Positions 25,862 through 34,305 are shown, counted from the stretch's first letter. The stretch is 64,000 bases of DNA from an uncultured Lachnospiraceae bacterium (GCA_910578885.1 CAJTSH010000018.1:7103-71102); one strand, 5' to 3'. The notes: a model not told the origin generated them from the letters alone. Made by a program: numbers and translations.

Positions 25862-26638
25862 ATGATTTTTGAAACTCATGCACATTATGATGACAGCAAA
25901 TTTGATTCGGACAGGGATGCGTTACTCGCATCCCTACCGTCAAAGGGAATTGAAAGGGTCATAAATGTAGGCGCTTCTATCGAAAGCACAAAAACCACCC
26001 TTGCACTTGCGGAAAAGTATGATTATGTCTATGCAGCAGTAGGCGTACATCCCAGTGATATTGACGGATTAAATGAGGAAACCTTCCAGTGGTTAAAAGA
26101 GCAGACCCAAAATCCTAAGACTGTTGCGGTAGGAGAAATAGGACTGGACTATTATTGGGAGAAGGAGCCTGTTGTCCAAAGATTACAGCAGGAATGGTTC
26201 ATGCGCCAGATGGAGCTTGCCAGAACCTGCCAGCTTCCGGTCATCATTCATTCCAGAGATGCGGCGGAGGATACGATGAAGATTATGCAGGCATCCAATG
26301 CGAAAGAAATACCGGGAGTGATTCATTGTTATTCCTATTCCAAGGAGCTTGCAAGGGAGTTTGTCAAAATGGGATATTATATTGGTGTGGGCGGAGTAGT
26401 CACCTTCAAAAATGCCAAAAAACTAAAGGAGACAGTCGAGGATATTCCGTTGGATCGGATTCTTTTGGAAACAGATTGCCCCTATATGGCGCCTGAGCCC
26501 CACCGGGGAAGTAGAAATGATTCTACTCTGCTTCCGTTTGTGGTTGCTGAAATTGCACGTATCAAGGGAATCAGTGAGCAGGAGGTAATCGAAACCACAA
26601 ATGAAAATGCCCGACAATTGTTTCCGAAAGTGAAGTAA
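25862..26638 (+). CDS. tatD: TatD family metal-dependent deoxyribonuclease
   Basis: 258 residues, full family length. Metal-binding residues are visible: HxH in FETHAHYDD at the N-terminus, Glu in VGEIGLDYYW near 92, His in VIIHSRDA near 128, His in GVIHCYSYS near 153 and Asp in LLETDCPYMAPEP near 203. TatD enzymes are magnesium-dependent 3'-5' exonucleases. Start ATG 25862 follows AAAGGAG. The order metG-tatD-rsmA is typical for Firmicutes; rnmV, usually found between tatD and rsmA, is absent here. Confidence 0.93.
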   Translation: MIFETHAHYDDSKFDSDRDALLASLPSKGIERVINVGASIESTKTTLALAEKYDYVYAAVGVHPSDIDGLNEETFQWLKEQTQNPKTVAVGEIGLDYYWEKEPVVQRLQQEWFMRQMELARTCQLPVIIHSRDAAEDTMKIMQASNAKEIPGVIHCYSYSKELAREFVKMGYYIGVGGVVTFKNAKKLKETVEDIPLDRILLETDCPYMAPEPHRGSRNDSTLLPFVVAEIARIKGISEQEVIETTNENARQLFPKVK

Positions 26639-26702
26639 AACCAGAAAAATATGGCGGTTTCGAACTTAGAGGAAATAATATGACGTTATCAGAATTTAAT
26701 TT

Positions 26703-26731
26703 GTAACGGTTCAGACAGGTCTGAGCTGTTA
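26703..26731. repeat. Palindromic repeat at the 3' end of the repair-like cassette
   Basis: GTAACGGTTCAGAC followed by GTCTGAGCTGTTA after two bases, nearly self-complementary. A close copy is at 28955-28985; the two bracket the minus-strand gene pair. This copy covers the stop codon at 26729-26731. Confidence 0.7.
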
Positions 26732-27511
26732 ATTAAATTCCACAATATCTTTCCAAAAGCGTTTTGGAATATTTGAACTCTGCAATGCAGGATTTTTCCG
26801 CGCTTCTATTGCAATACTTTCAAAAAAACCGCACCATAATTTACGGTATTCCAGTTCTTTTTCGGAGTACCGTTTTATAATATCTTGATTCAGGGTCGAA
26901 GCATCTGCAATCAGAAAGTTCTTAGAAGCCTTGTGGATGACACATAGCTGCCGGTTTTCATCATAGATAATAAAGTTCTCTAAGGGAAGGCGGTCGGTAA
27001 AATGCGCTCCAAGAACGGGAAGGACATCATTCTTAGGATGGATTGTGGAGAATAAAACGCCGTTCTCCAATTCGGAAAATCGCAGAAATCCCAGAAGATG
27101 GTGTGATTCTGCAAATGTGGCGCGACCCAATTCAAAAACCCGGTGTACATATGGCTCACCCAATGCAGTCATAACTTTAGAACCATCCTTCATGGAAAAG
27201 CCAAGAAGAATTGTCCGATAAATACAGTCTGCCTTATCTAAGCCATGCTTTCTTGTGGTAAGCTCGTTGGAAAGAATTGCATTGCAGATATCTTCGTAGA
27301 CTTCCGTTCCAAAACGATCTGCCAATGTCCGTGCAACCTTCACGCTTTTGCCGGTGTCTGGGATGACTGTGATATATTCCTGAAAGAGTTCATAGTTGTC
27401 TACATTGCCAGTAGTCAGCCGGATGTTTTTATGACCATATTTACTTGCCCAGGCGTCATATACGCCAGTAAAGATGCCATCAATATTGTTTTCACAAATA
27501 AAGGTATACAT
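26729..27511 (-). CDS. TIGR03915-family (DUF4130) putative DNA repair protein
   Basis: 260 residues. Recognised from the opening YTFICENNIDGIFTGVYDAW, the middle LGFSMKDGSKVMTALGEPYVHRVFELGR and FSTIHPKNDVLPVLGAHFTDRLP ... IYDENRQLCVIH, characteristic of the DUF4130 domain that always accompanies the TIGR03916 radical SAM protein. In other bacteria the same domain is linked to UdgX-type uracil-DNA binding proteins. No catalytic mechanism is established. Start ATG at 27509-27511 follows AAGGAG. It lies 39 bases after the radical SAM gene and should be co-transcribed with it. Confidence 0.88.
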   Translation of the reverse strand: MYTFICENNIDGIFTGVYDAWASKYGHKNIRLTTGNVDNYELFQEYITVIPDTGKSVKVARTLADRFGTEVYEDICNAILSNELTTRKHGLDKADCIYRTILLGFSMKDGSKVMTALGEPYVHRVFELGRATFAESHHLLGFLRFSELENGVLFSTIHPKNDVLPVLGAHFTDRLPLENFIIYDENRQLCVIHKASKNFLIADASTLNQDIIKRYSEKELEYRKLWCGFFESIAIEARKNPALQSSNIPKRFWKDIVEFN

Positions 27512-27550
27512 AATAATCTCCTTGTTGTAACGAATTAGACCCGGCAGATA

Positions 27551-28891
27551 TTAAGAAATCAACAGAGAATCGCATTGATTCGCATTCACGCCGAAGTCGG
27601 CAAGGCAGCCGGAATCAAAAAGGGAAAGCTGTTGATAGCCGTTGTTTCTGATATCCGGTGGAATCTGTGTCTTATCCCGCATTAAGTTTTCGCAGATATA
27701 GTTTTCATCTAATTTTGTGTTGTACATCATCTTGCCGGAGCAGGTAATAAAGTAGAGTGCGCGTTTTAAAACGACGCCGATTTTCTTTAAATCAGAAAAA
27801 TCCAGACGGTTCATCCGGCGTGCCTTTACTATTCTGCCGGCAGATTTTGCTCCGATTCCGGGAACTCTAAGCAGTGTCCGATAATCGGCGAGATTGATTT
27901 CCACCGGAAAGCATTCCAGATGCCGAAGCGCCCAGTCACATTTCGGATCTAAAAAGACATTAAAATCGGGTCTGCTTTCGCTTAAAAGTTCATCGACTTG
28001 AAAATCATAATAGCGCAGCAGCCAGTCTGCCTGATACAGCCGATGTTCCCTTAGAAGAGGCGGACCCTGCGGAAGCGCCGGAAGCAGGGAATTGCCGCTG
28101 ACATTGACAAACGCAGAGTAGAATACGCGCTTTAGCTCAAAGTTCTGATAAAGTCCTTCTGCAACCTTCATCACCTGATAGTCTGTCTCAGGAGTAGCGC
28201 CGATAATCATCTGGGTACTCTGACCGGCGGGAACGAATCGGGGGGTCTGACGGTAAAGCGCCACTTCATATTGATTCTCGGTTATGCCGGACTGAATCAA
28301 ACGCATGGGCTTTAAAATTGTCTTCCGGGATTTATTCGGAGCCAATTTGCGGAGGCTGTCGGCAGTAGGAAGTTCCATATTGATACTCATACGGTCTGCC
28401 AGAAAACCGGTTTTTTGAATTAGTACAGGGTCTGCGCCGGGGATTGCCTTCACATGGATATATCCGTTGAAGTGATGAAGGTTCCGAAGCTTGTAAACGG
28501 TCTGATAGATTAAATCCATAGTATAATTGGGACTTATCAATATGCCGGAGCTCAAAAACAATCCTTCAATGTAATTCCTTCGGTAAAATTCCATTGTAAG
28601 CGTGCAGACTTCATCAGGAGTAAAGGAGGCGCGCGGAACGTCATTACTGCAATTATTCTGGCAGTAAGCGCAATGGAAGATACATTCATTTGTAAAGAGT
28701 ATTTTAAGCAGGGATACACAGCGTCCGTCTGCGGAAAATGTGTGGCAGATCCCGGGGGCGCAGGTATTTCCCATGCCTTTTCCGTTGCCTCCTCTGTCAA
28801 TACCGCTGGAGGTGCATGCCACGTCATATTTCGCCGCATCGGAGAGAATATTAAGTTTATCCATAAGAGAAAGGTTTTCTGCGATATTCAT
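27551..28891 (-). CDS. TIGR03916-family putative DNA modification/repair radical SAM protein
   Basis: 446 residues. The radical SAM cluster motif is CIFHCAYC (CxxxCxxC) near residue 80, binding the 4Fe-4S cluster that cleaves S-adenosylmethionine. The C-terminal part holds a helix-hairpin-helix DNA-binding motif, LLRVPGIGAKSAGRIVKAR near 355, so a nucleic-acid substrate is likely, though the reaction is unknown. The start is ATG at 28889-28891, preceded by AAAGGAG; a frame extending 13 codons further lacks a ribosome site. Operon with the DUF4130 gene. LexA-like boxes lie about 190 bases upstream. Confidence 0.9.
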   Translation of the reverse strand: MNIAENLSLMDKLNILSDAAKYDVACTSSGIDRGGNGKGMGNTCAPGICHTFSADGRCVSLLKILFTNECIFHCAYCQNNCSNDVPRASFTPDEVCTLTMEFYRRNYIEGLFLSSGILISPNYTMDLIYQTVYKLRNLHHFNGYIHVKAIPGADPVLIQKTGFLADRMSINMELPTADSLRKLAPNKSRKTILKPMRLIQSGITENQYEVALYRQTPRFVPAGQSTQMIIGATPETDYQVMKVAEGLYQNFELKRVFYSAFVNVSGNSLLPALPQGPPLLREHRLYQADWLLRYYDFQVDELLSESRPDFNVFLDPKCDWALRHLECFPVEINLADYRTLLRVPGIGAKSAGRIVKARRMNRLDFSDLKKIGVVLKRALYFITCSGKMMYNTKLDENYICENLMRDKTQIPPDIRNNGYQQLSLFDSGCLADFGVNANQCDSLLIS

Positions 28892-28954
28892 GGGGACTCC
28901 TTTCATTATTGTCAAAACGGCGTCATGCACCGCTCAGTATGGCATCCGGCTAAT

Positions 28955-28985
28955 GTAACGGTTCAGACCTGTCTGGACTGTTGCC
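28955..28985. repeat. Palindromic repeat at the 5' side of the repair-like cassette
   Basis: GTAACGGTTCAGAC (28955-28968) then CTGTCTGGACTGTT, sharing its first 14 bases with 26703-26716. Outer GCCGGC sequences on both sides extend the hairpin. No T run, so not a typical terminator. Confidence 0.7.
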
Positions 28986-29079
28986 GGCTAATAAAGTATT
29001 GGTGGCAAAGTATTCCGCAACACCTTGTTCAATCTGGGATTATCTGCTATGATGGGACAAGGTAGTAACATTTTTGAAA

Positions 29080-29093
29080 AGAACATCTGTTCT
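29080..29093. promoter_or_regulatory. LexA (SOS) box-like palindrome
   Basis: AGAACATCTGTTCT fits the Firmicute SOS box GAAC-N4-GTTC with both half sites perfect. It lies 117 bases before rsmA and 189 bases before the radical SAM start, in the divergent intergenic region. Confidence 0.6.
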
Positions 29094-29140
29094 AATAAAA
29101 GGATTATAGCACTACTGCATAGAAAATGCAATAGAAATTT

Positions 29141-29154
29141 AGAACAAATGTTTG
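29141..29154. promoter_or_regulatory. Second, weaker LexA-like site
   Basis: AGAACAAATGTTTG has one perfect half (GAAC) and one mismatch (GTTT), 61 bases downstream of the first box. Confidence 0.4.
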
Positions 29155-29209
29155 CAAAAAGTGATGGTAAGGACGAAGGCTGAACTGTTGCAGGAAAAGA
29201 GGAAAGTAA

Positions 29210-30094
29210 ATGGCTACACTTGGAATACCGGCGAATACAATTGCGGTTTTACAGAAATATCATTTTAATTTTCAGAAGAAGTTTGGACAGAACTTTCTTA
29301 TAGATACACATGTGCTGGAAAAGATTATTGATGCGGCGGGAGTGATGAAGGAAGACTTTGTGCTGGAAATCGGACCGGGAATCGGAACGATGACACAGTA
29401 TCTGGCAGAGGCGGCAAGGGAAGTGACAGCCGTGGAAATTGATAAGAATCTGATACCGATTCTGGCAGATACGTTAAGCGGCTATGACAATGTTGCTGTC
29501 ATCAATGAGGATATCCTAAAGCTGGATATCAGCAAGATTGCAGAGGAGAAAAACGGCGGAAAACCCATTAAGGTGGTTGCGAATCTCCCTTATTATATAA
29601 CAACGCCGATTATCATGGGATTATTTGAAAGTCATGTGCCCATAGACAGTATCACGATCATGGTTCAGAAAGAGGTCGCCGACCGGATGCAGGAGAAACC
29701 GGGGAGCAAGGAGTACGGAGCGTTGTCTCTGGCAGTTCAGTATTATGCTAAGCCGGAGATTGTCGCCGTTGTCCCGCCCAACTGCTTTATGCCAAGACCA
29801 AAGGTGGGCAGTGCAGTCATCCGTCTGACCAGACATGAGCAGACGCCGGTACAGGTAGATGATGAGAAGCTGATGTTTCGGATTATTCGCGCATCCTTTA
29901 ACCAGAGGAGAAAGACATTGGCGAACGGTCTGAGCAATTTTCCGGAAATACATCTGGAAAAGGAACTTATACAACAGAGTATTGAGGAGCTTGGCCTACC
30001 GGTAAATGTCAGGGGGGAGACGCTTTCCTTAGAGCAGTTTGCCGAACTAAGTAATATCCTTGGAAAAAAGATTGAAAATAAAAGTAATTTATAA
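29210..30094 (+). CDS. rsmA: 16S rRNA (adenine(1518)-N6/adenine(1519)-N6)-dimethyltransferase
   Basis: 294 residues, family length. Seen: the N-terminal signature KKFGQNFLIDTHVLEKI, SAM-binding motif I LEIGPGIGTMTQYL, the acidic motif AVEIDKNL, and catalytic motif IV NLPYYITTPI. RsmA (KsgA) dimethylates two adenosines in the 3' hairpin of 16S rRNA late in 30S assembly; loss gives kasugamycin resistance. Start ATG 29210 follows AGAGGAAAG. Ends just before a weak terminator, with spoIID beyond. Confidence 0.96.
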   Translation: MATLGIPANTIAVLQKYHFNFQKKFGQNFLIDTHVLEKIIDAAGVMKEDFVLEIGPGIGTMTQYLAEAAREVTAVEIDKNLIPILADTLSGYDNVAVINEDILKLDISKIAEEKNGGKPIKVVANLPYYITTPIIMGLFESHVPIDSITIMVQKEVADRMQEKPGSKEYGALSLAVQYYAKPEIVAVVPPNCFMPRPKVGSAVIRLTRHEQTPVQVDDEKLMFRIIRASFNQRRKTLANGLSNFPEIHLEKELIQQSIEELGLPVNVRGETLSLEQFAELSNILGKKIENKSNL

Positions 30095-30099
30095 GAAAT

Positions 30100-30123
30100 C
30101 CAAACGTCTTTATTTGGTTTTTT
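30100..30123 (+). terminator. Weak terminator after rsmA
   Basis: CCAAA (30100-30104) and TTTGG (30113-30117) followed by six T. The stem is short. Confidence 0.5.
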
Positions 30124-30153
30124 GCGCATATACTTACACAGGAGTGGACAGGT

Positions 30154-31089
30154 ATGCAGAAAAAAATAAAGACGTTTTTTAGTGGGATGATATTGCTGCT
30201 GCTGCTTCCTTTTGCCGTAACGCTATTATTCCAGGGTGAAGAGATGTTTCCGGATATCACAGCAAAGGAATCGGTAAGTGGGGAGACAGCGACCGAGGAA
30301 ACAAAATGGGACAGCGAAGAGATTGAAGGCAGGGTAATTGCGATTCTTGCAAAGGAAATTTCCATAAACAGTGAGCGGGAAGCGATTAAGGCGCAAGCGG
30401 TGATTGCAAGAACCAATCTGATCGGGGCAAGGCTTGCAGAAGAAGATGAACCGGAAGGACTGAATACGAATCAGATGATGAAACAGTTTGGCGAGGAGTC
30501 ATTTCAAAGATGCTATGAAAAACTTGCGGAGTGTGTCAATGAAACAAAAGGGCTGGTGATTACCAGCGGAAATAAAATCATTGAAGCCCCCTATTTTGCA
30601 GTGAGTGCGGGTCATACCAGAAGCGCCGCTGACGCATTTGCAGGGGAAGAGGTTTCCTATCTAAAAGGAGTAGAATCGAAAGAAGATATTCAGTCGGATG
30701 AATTTTTACGGGTGGAATTCAGAGAACTCAGTGAGTTCGTTCAGACTTGCAATGATTCTTATCCGGAAGCAGGACTTACTACAGAGGATATCGGAAGCCA
30801 GATTGAGATTCTTTCCAGAGATGAGGGAGAGTACGTCAGAGAAATACGTCTGGGAGGAACGACTGTAAACGGGGAAGAATTCCGCAAGGCTCTGGAGCTG
30901 CATTCCGCATGCTTTACGATAAAAGAGGTAGAGGGAAAGGTGCGTATTGTAACAAAGGGCTTTGGACATGGCGTAGGACTCAGTCAATATGGTGCAAGGG
31001 TTCTTGCCGGAGAGGGAAAAACCTATGAAGAAATTTTAAAAAAATATTTTACGGATATTAAAATAACAGAGTACAAAAAAGCAGAATAA
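30154..31089 (+). CDS. spoIID: Stage II sporulation protein D
   Basis: 311 residues. An N-terminal membrane anchor (about 9-27) is followed by the SpoIID lytic transglycosylase domain: IAILAKEISINSEREAIKAQAVIARTN, the conserved FAVSAGHTRSAADAF and the C-terminal GFGHGVGLSQYGARVLA. SpoIID cuts glycan strands ahead of the engulfing membrane in the mother cell, working with SpoIIM and SpoIIP. The catalytic Glu region corresponds to the first motif (AKEIS). Start ATG 30154 follows AGGAGTGG. spoIIQ-like gene follows 56 bases later, an arrangement common in clostridia. Confidence 0.95.
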   Translation: MQKKIKTFFSGMILLLLLPFAVTLLFQGEEMFPDITAKESVSGETATEETKWDSEEIEGRVIAILAKEISINSEREAIKAQAVIARTNLIGARLAEEDEPEGLNTNQMMKQFGEESFQRCYEKLAECVNETKGLVITSGNKIIEAPYFAVSAGHTRSAADAFAGEEVSYLKGVESKEDIQSDEFLRVEFRELSEFVQTCNDSYPEAGLTTEDIGSQIEILSRDEGEYVREIRLGGTTVNGEEFRKALELHSACFTIKEVEGKVRIVTKGFGHGVGLSQYGARVLAGEGKTYEEILKKYFTDIKITEYKKAE

Positions 31090-31145
31090 AAGGAAATCAT
31101 TCGGTCAACACTATAAGTAAAAATAAACTTATGGATGGTGATAGA

Positions 31146-31925
31146 ATGAAAAGAAGAGGGTATAAATCATTTTGGAAACAGAAACAATTTATCATTGCAT
31201 GTGCGATCATGGTGATTGCCGCGTTAGGAATGACGGGCATTTATATGGCGAACCGTGAAAAAAAGAGCGATCAGAAAATTGCAGAGGTGAAGGATACCGA
31301 AGAGCAGCGAGTAGCAAAAGAAGAGACTGAGGAACCAGCGGAAAGCGTAGCAAAGGTAGTGATGCCAAAGTCAAAGCCAAAGCAGGAAGAAACGGAAGCG
31401 GAAACAGCAACGATTAAAGATGAGACAGAGACTGTCGAAGAAGATACTGAAGAGGTTTTGGATGTGATGAATAATCAGCCAGTGCAGGAACAGGTAACGC
31501 AGGAGCTGCATTTCGGAGACGGTTCGACATTAAACTGGCCGCTTCAGGGAGATGTGATTTTGAATTACAGTATGGATCAGACGGTCTATTTTGCAACACT
31601 GGATCAGTATAAATATAATCCGGCAGTTATCATTTCAGCAGCTGTCAGTGACAGGGTCAGCAATGCGGCTTCCGGTAAAATTGCTGATATTTCGACAAAC
31701 GAGGTGACCGGCTGTACTGTGACGGTGGATTTGGGAGACGGTTACAGTGCGATTTACGGGCAGTTGAAAGAAGTGCCTTATCAGGTTGGCGATTATGTGG
31801 AAAGCGGAAGCACAATAGGTTTTATCAGCGAGCCGACCAAATACTATTCCGTAGAGGGAAGCAATCTGTACTTCGAACTGCAAAAGGACGGAAACCCGGT
31901 GAATCCGGTAGAGTTTTTCCAGTAG
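31146..31925 (+). CDS. spoIIQ: SpoIIQ-like protein with degenerate M23/LytM domain
   Basis: 259 residues: membrane helix at about 15-33, then a long Glu/Lys/Thr-rich linker to about 115, then a LytM fold. The usual zinc ligands are gone: the H of GNGYxxxYAHL is replaced (VDLGDGYSAIYGQL) and the final HxH is NLYF. B. subtilis SpoIIQ is likewise an inactive LytM protein that docks with SpoIIIAH across the intermembrane space during engulfment. ATG 31146 is chosen after GGTGAT; an ATG at 31131 has no ribosome site. Position after spoIID supports the call; another noncatalytic M23 protein is the alternative. Confidence 0.82.
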   Translation: MKRRGYKSFWKQKQFIIACAIMVIAALGMTGIYMANREKKSDQKIAEVKDTEEQRVAKEETEEPAESVAKVVMPKSKPKQEETEAETATIKDETETVEEDTEEVLDVMNNQPVQEQVTQELHFGDGSTLNWPLQGDVILNYSMDQTVYFATLDQYKYNPAVIISAAVSDRVSNAASGKIADISTNEVTGCTVTVDLGDGYSAIYGQLKEVPYQVGDYVESGSTIGFISEPTKYYSVEGSNLYFELQKDGNPVNPVEFFQ

Positions 31926-31997
31926 AGTACTTGTAATTTTTTTAGACTGCATTTATAATGAAAAAAAAATTCATGTGTCAAGGGAATCACTTCGGGA

Positions 31998-32046
31998 GCG
32001 GATTTGCATATAATGTATTATACAAAATCCGCAATCGAGTTTTTTA
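31998..32046 (+). terminator. Hairpin with delayed T run after spoIIQ
   Basis: GCGGATTT (31998-32005) pairs with AAATCCGC (32025-32032), with inner AT pairing; six T follow after AATCGAG. Further small hairpins (GGCCGG/CCGGCC at 32122-32137) lie before the next gene. Nothing else is seen in 31926-32168. Confidence 0.5.
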
Positions 32047-32168
32047 CAGACGCCCAAACGGGGAATTCCGGTAAACCGGAGCTTGGAAAAATACATTTTT
32101 CATCGATTGCTTGACATAAATGGCCGGGAGACCGGCCTTTACATAATTTTTAGGGATAAGAAGCAAAT

Positions 32169-32432
32169 ATGAATTATACATATATTGTAAAGTGCGCAGA
32201 CGGGACATTCTATACAGGATGGACAAACTGTATCGAAAAACGTCTGGAAGCGCATAATAACGGTAAGGGCGCGAAATATACAAGGCCGCGCACGCCGGTG
32301 GAGCTAGTATATCTGGAAGCCTTTACGACGAAACGGCAGGCGATGAGCAGGGAGGCAATGATAAAGAAGATGACCCGCAAAAAGAAAGAAGCGTTGATTT
32401 GGGCATATCAAAATGGAAAAAAAGATGAATAA
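32169..32432 (+). CDS. GIY-YIG nuclease superfamily protein, UPF0213 type
   Basis: 87 residues made of one GIY-YIG domain: YTYIVKCADGTFYTGWT near the N-terminus (the paired YIV/YTG strands), then the catalytic Arg in CIEKRLEAHN and the Glu-equivalent in KRQAMSREAMIKKM. Stand-alone proteins of this type (YhbQ/YazA-like) are found in most Firmicutes; their substrate is unsettled. Start ATG 32169. Confidence 0.88.
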   Translation: MNYTYIVKCADGTFYTGWTNCIEKRLEAHNNGKGAKYTRPRTPVELVYLEAFTTKRQAMSREAMIKKMTRKKKEALIWAYQNGKKDE

Positions 32433-32443
32433 TACCGATTTGA

Positions 32444-32472
32444 TTGACAGAATCCATTTCTTCTGTTATGAT
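32444..32472 (+). promoter_or_regulatory. Promoter of deaD
   Basis: TTGACA (32444-32449), 17-bp spacer, TATGAT (32467-32472). It implies a leader of about 185 bases. Confidence 0.85.
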
Positions 32473-32478
32473 AAGCAA

Positions 32479-32640
32479 CGGTATTAAAATGTGAGTAAGC
32501 GTCGTTCACAGCGGAAACGCAGAGCGTTTCCTTCATGTGTAACGGTGCTTTTTTATGCACAGAGGTGCACAAGGAAGATAGCAGCCAGAGCTGCCTGTGT
32601 CCCGCGAGGTGAGCAGGAGAATACATCTTCCCTGCTCGAT
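32479..32640 (+). promoter_or_regulatory. Long structured leader of deaD with the shared TTCCNTRCTCGAT motif
   Basis: Hairpins visible in order: GGAAACGC/GCGTTTCC at about 32512-32531, GGTGC/GCACC-type pairing at about 32545-32570, AGCAGC/GCTGC at 32580-32594, and GAGCAGG (32611-32617) with CCTGCTC (32631-32637) followed by GATTTTT. The last hairpin with its T run could terminate, so an attenuation or cold-responsive role is possible. The last two hairpins and their TTCCCTGCTCGAT end match the tyrS leader. Confidence 0.6.
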
Positions 32641-32663
32641 TTTTATTAAGAAAGAGGAATTAA

Positions 32664-34250
32664 ATGGAAACAATTAGATTTGATGAGTTGGAATTATATC
32701 CGCAGATTTTGCGGGGCATTCAGGAAATGGGCTTTGAAGAGGCGACGCCGATACAAAGTCAGGCGATACCGGTTGTGATGAGCGGTGTGGACGTGATTGG
32801 ACAGGCGCAGACCGGAACCGGAAAGACGGCGGCATTCGGGATACCGGTGTTACAGAAGGTAGACCCTTCCAATAAGAAAACCCAGACGCTTATTTTATCT
32901 CCGACGAGAGAGCTTGCGATACAGGTGGCCGATGAATTGCGCAAGCTGAGTAAATATATGCATGGCATAAAGGTGCTTCCGGTATATGGCGGACAGGATA
33001 TTACGAAACAGATTCGTTCCCTAAAAGGCGGGGCGCAGATTATTATCGGAACGCCGGGACGCATTATGGATCATCTGCGCAGAAGGACCATCCGCTGTGA
33101 TTATGTTAATATGATTGTATTAGACGAGGCGGACGAGATGCTGAATATGGGATTTCGGGAGGATATTGAAACAATCTTAGAGTATATTCCGACAGAGCGG
33201 CAGACGGTATTGTTTTCCGCCACCATGCCTAAGCCTATTTTAGAGATTACGAGAAAATACCAGCATGATGCGGTGACGATAAAAGTGGTGAAGAAAGAAC
33301 TGACCGTACCTAGTATTGATCAGTATTACTATGACGTAAAGCGCAGGGATAAAGTGGATGTGCTGACAAGGCTGTTAGATTACTACGACCCGAAGTTGTC
33401 TCTGGTATTCTGCAACACGAAGCGGATGGTGGATGAACTGGCACAGGAGCTGAAGGGCAGAGGGTATTTTGCAGAAGGACTTCATGGGGATATGAAGCAG
33501 TCTCAGCGTGACCGTGTCATGAAGAGCTTCCGCAGCGGGAAGACAGATATTTTGATTGCGACCGACGTAGCGGCGCGGGGGATTGATGTGGATGATGTGG
33601 AGGCAGTATTCAATTATGACATTCCTCAGGATGACGAGTACTATGTGCACCGAATCGGAAGAACCGGAAGAGCGGGAAGAACCGGACGCGCATTTACCTT
33701 TGTCAAGGGAAAAGAAGTATACAAGCTGAAAGATATCCAGCGTTATTGCAAGACGAAAATTTTAGCGCAGCCGATTCCGAGCAGTGATGATGTGGCGCAG
33801 ATAAAGGCAGAAAAAGTCATGGAGCGGATTTCAGCTATTATTGAAGAAGAGGATTTGCGTGAAATGGTAGATTTAATAGAAAAGCAAATCAATGAATCCG
33901 ATTATACTGCAATGGATATTGCGGCAGCGTTTTTAATGCAGGCGCTGGGAGCAGACGGCGAAGCAGAGGAAAAATCCTCCTATGATTTTGACAATACCGG
34001 AGCAGAGGAGGGGATGGTACGTCTCTTTGTAAATATTGGGAAAAAGCAGAATGTAAAGCCGGGAGACGTTTTAGGCGCTATTGCCGGAGAATCCGGTATG
34101 CCGGGAAGACTGGTGGGCGCAATTGATATGTTTGACAAATATACCTTTGTAGAGGTTCCGAGGGAATACGGAAAAGAAGTTCTGGATGCTATGAAAAATG
34201 CGAAAATCAAAGGAAAATCCGTAAATGTGGAGCCGGCAAATCAGAAATAA
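32664..34250 (+). CDS. deaD: DEAD-box ATP-dependent RNA helicase (CshA/DeaD type)
   Basis: 528 residues. All helicase motifs are present in order: Q motif TPIQSQAIP, I AQTGTGKT, Ia PTRELAIQ, Ib TPGRI, II DEAD, III SAT, IV VFCNT, V ATDVAARGID and VI HRIGRTGRAGR. The last about 80 residues (VRLFVNIGKKQNVKPGDVLG ... DKYTFVEVP) form a DbpA/CsdA RNA-binding domain. Such enzymes unwind rRNA and mRNA structure in ribosome assembly, RNA decay and cold adaptation. Start ATG 32664 follows AAAGAGGAA. The long leader is typical of cold-regulated helicases. Confidence 0.95.
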   Translation: METIRFDELELYPQILRGIQEMGFEEATPIQSQAIPVVMSGVDVIGQAQTGTGKTAAFGIPVLQKVDPSNKKTQTLILSPTRELAIQVADELRKLSKYMHGIKVLPVYGGQDITKQIRSLKGGAQIIIGTPGRIMDHLRRRTIRCDYVNMIVLDEADEMLNMGFREDIETILEYIPTERQTVLFSATMPKPILEITRKYQHDAVTIKVVKKELTVPSIDQYYYDVKRRDKVDVLTRLLDYYDPKLSLVFCNTKRMVDELAQELKGRGYFAEGLHGDMKQSQRDRVMKSFRSGKTDILIATDVAARGIDVDDVEAVFNYDIPQDDEYYVHRIGRTGRAGRTGRAFTFVKGKEVYKLKDIQRYCKTKILAQPIPSSDDVAQIKAEKVMERISAIIEEEDLREMVDLIEKQINESDYTAMDIAAAFLMQALGADGEAEEKSSYDFDNTGAEEGMVRLFVNIGKKQNVKPGDVLGAIAGESGMPGRLVGAIDMFDKYTFVEVPREYGKEVLDAMKNAKIKGKSVNVEPANQK

Positions 34251-34268
34251 AAAAGTATTTTAAAGAAT

Positions 34269-34305
34269 CGATCCTTTCAATCTTATGAAGGGGTCGTTTT
34301 TTTTG
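34269..34305 (+). terminator. Terminator of deaD
   Basis: CGATCCTTTCA (34269-34279) pairs with TGAAGGGGTCG (34286-34296), allowing GU, followed by eight T. Confidence 0.85.

Noticed and set aside
26680..26706. An eight-codon frame with a ribosome site after tatD (MTLSEFNL)
   Set aside because: It does not match the start of rnmV or another gene known at this place; possibly a remnant, but too short to claim.
32106..32147. Promoter TTGACA before the GIY-YIG gene
   Set aside because: The nearest -10-like CATAAT is 25 bases away across a GGCCGG/CCGGCC hairpin, too far for a normal promoter.
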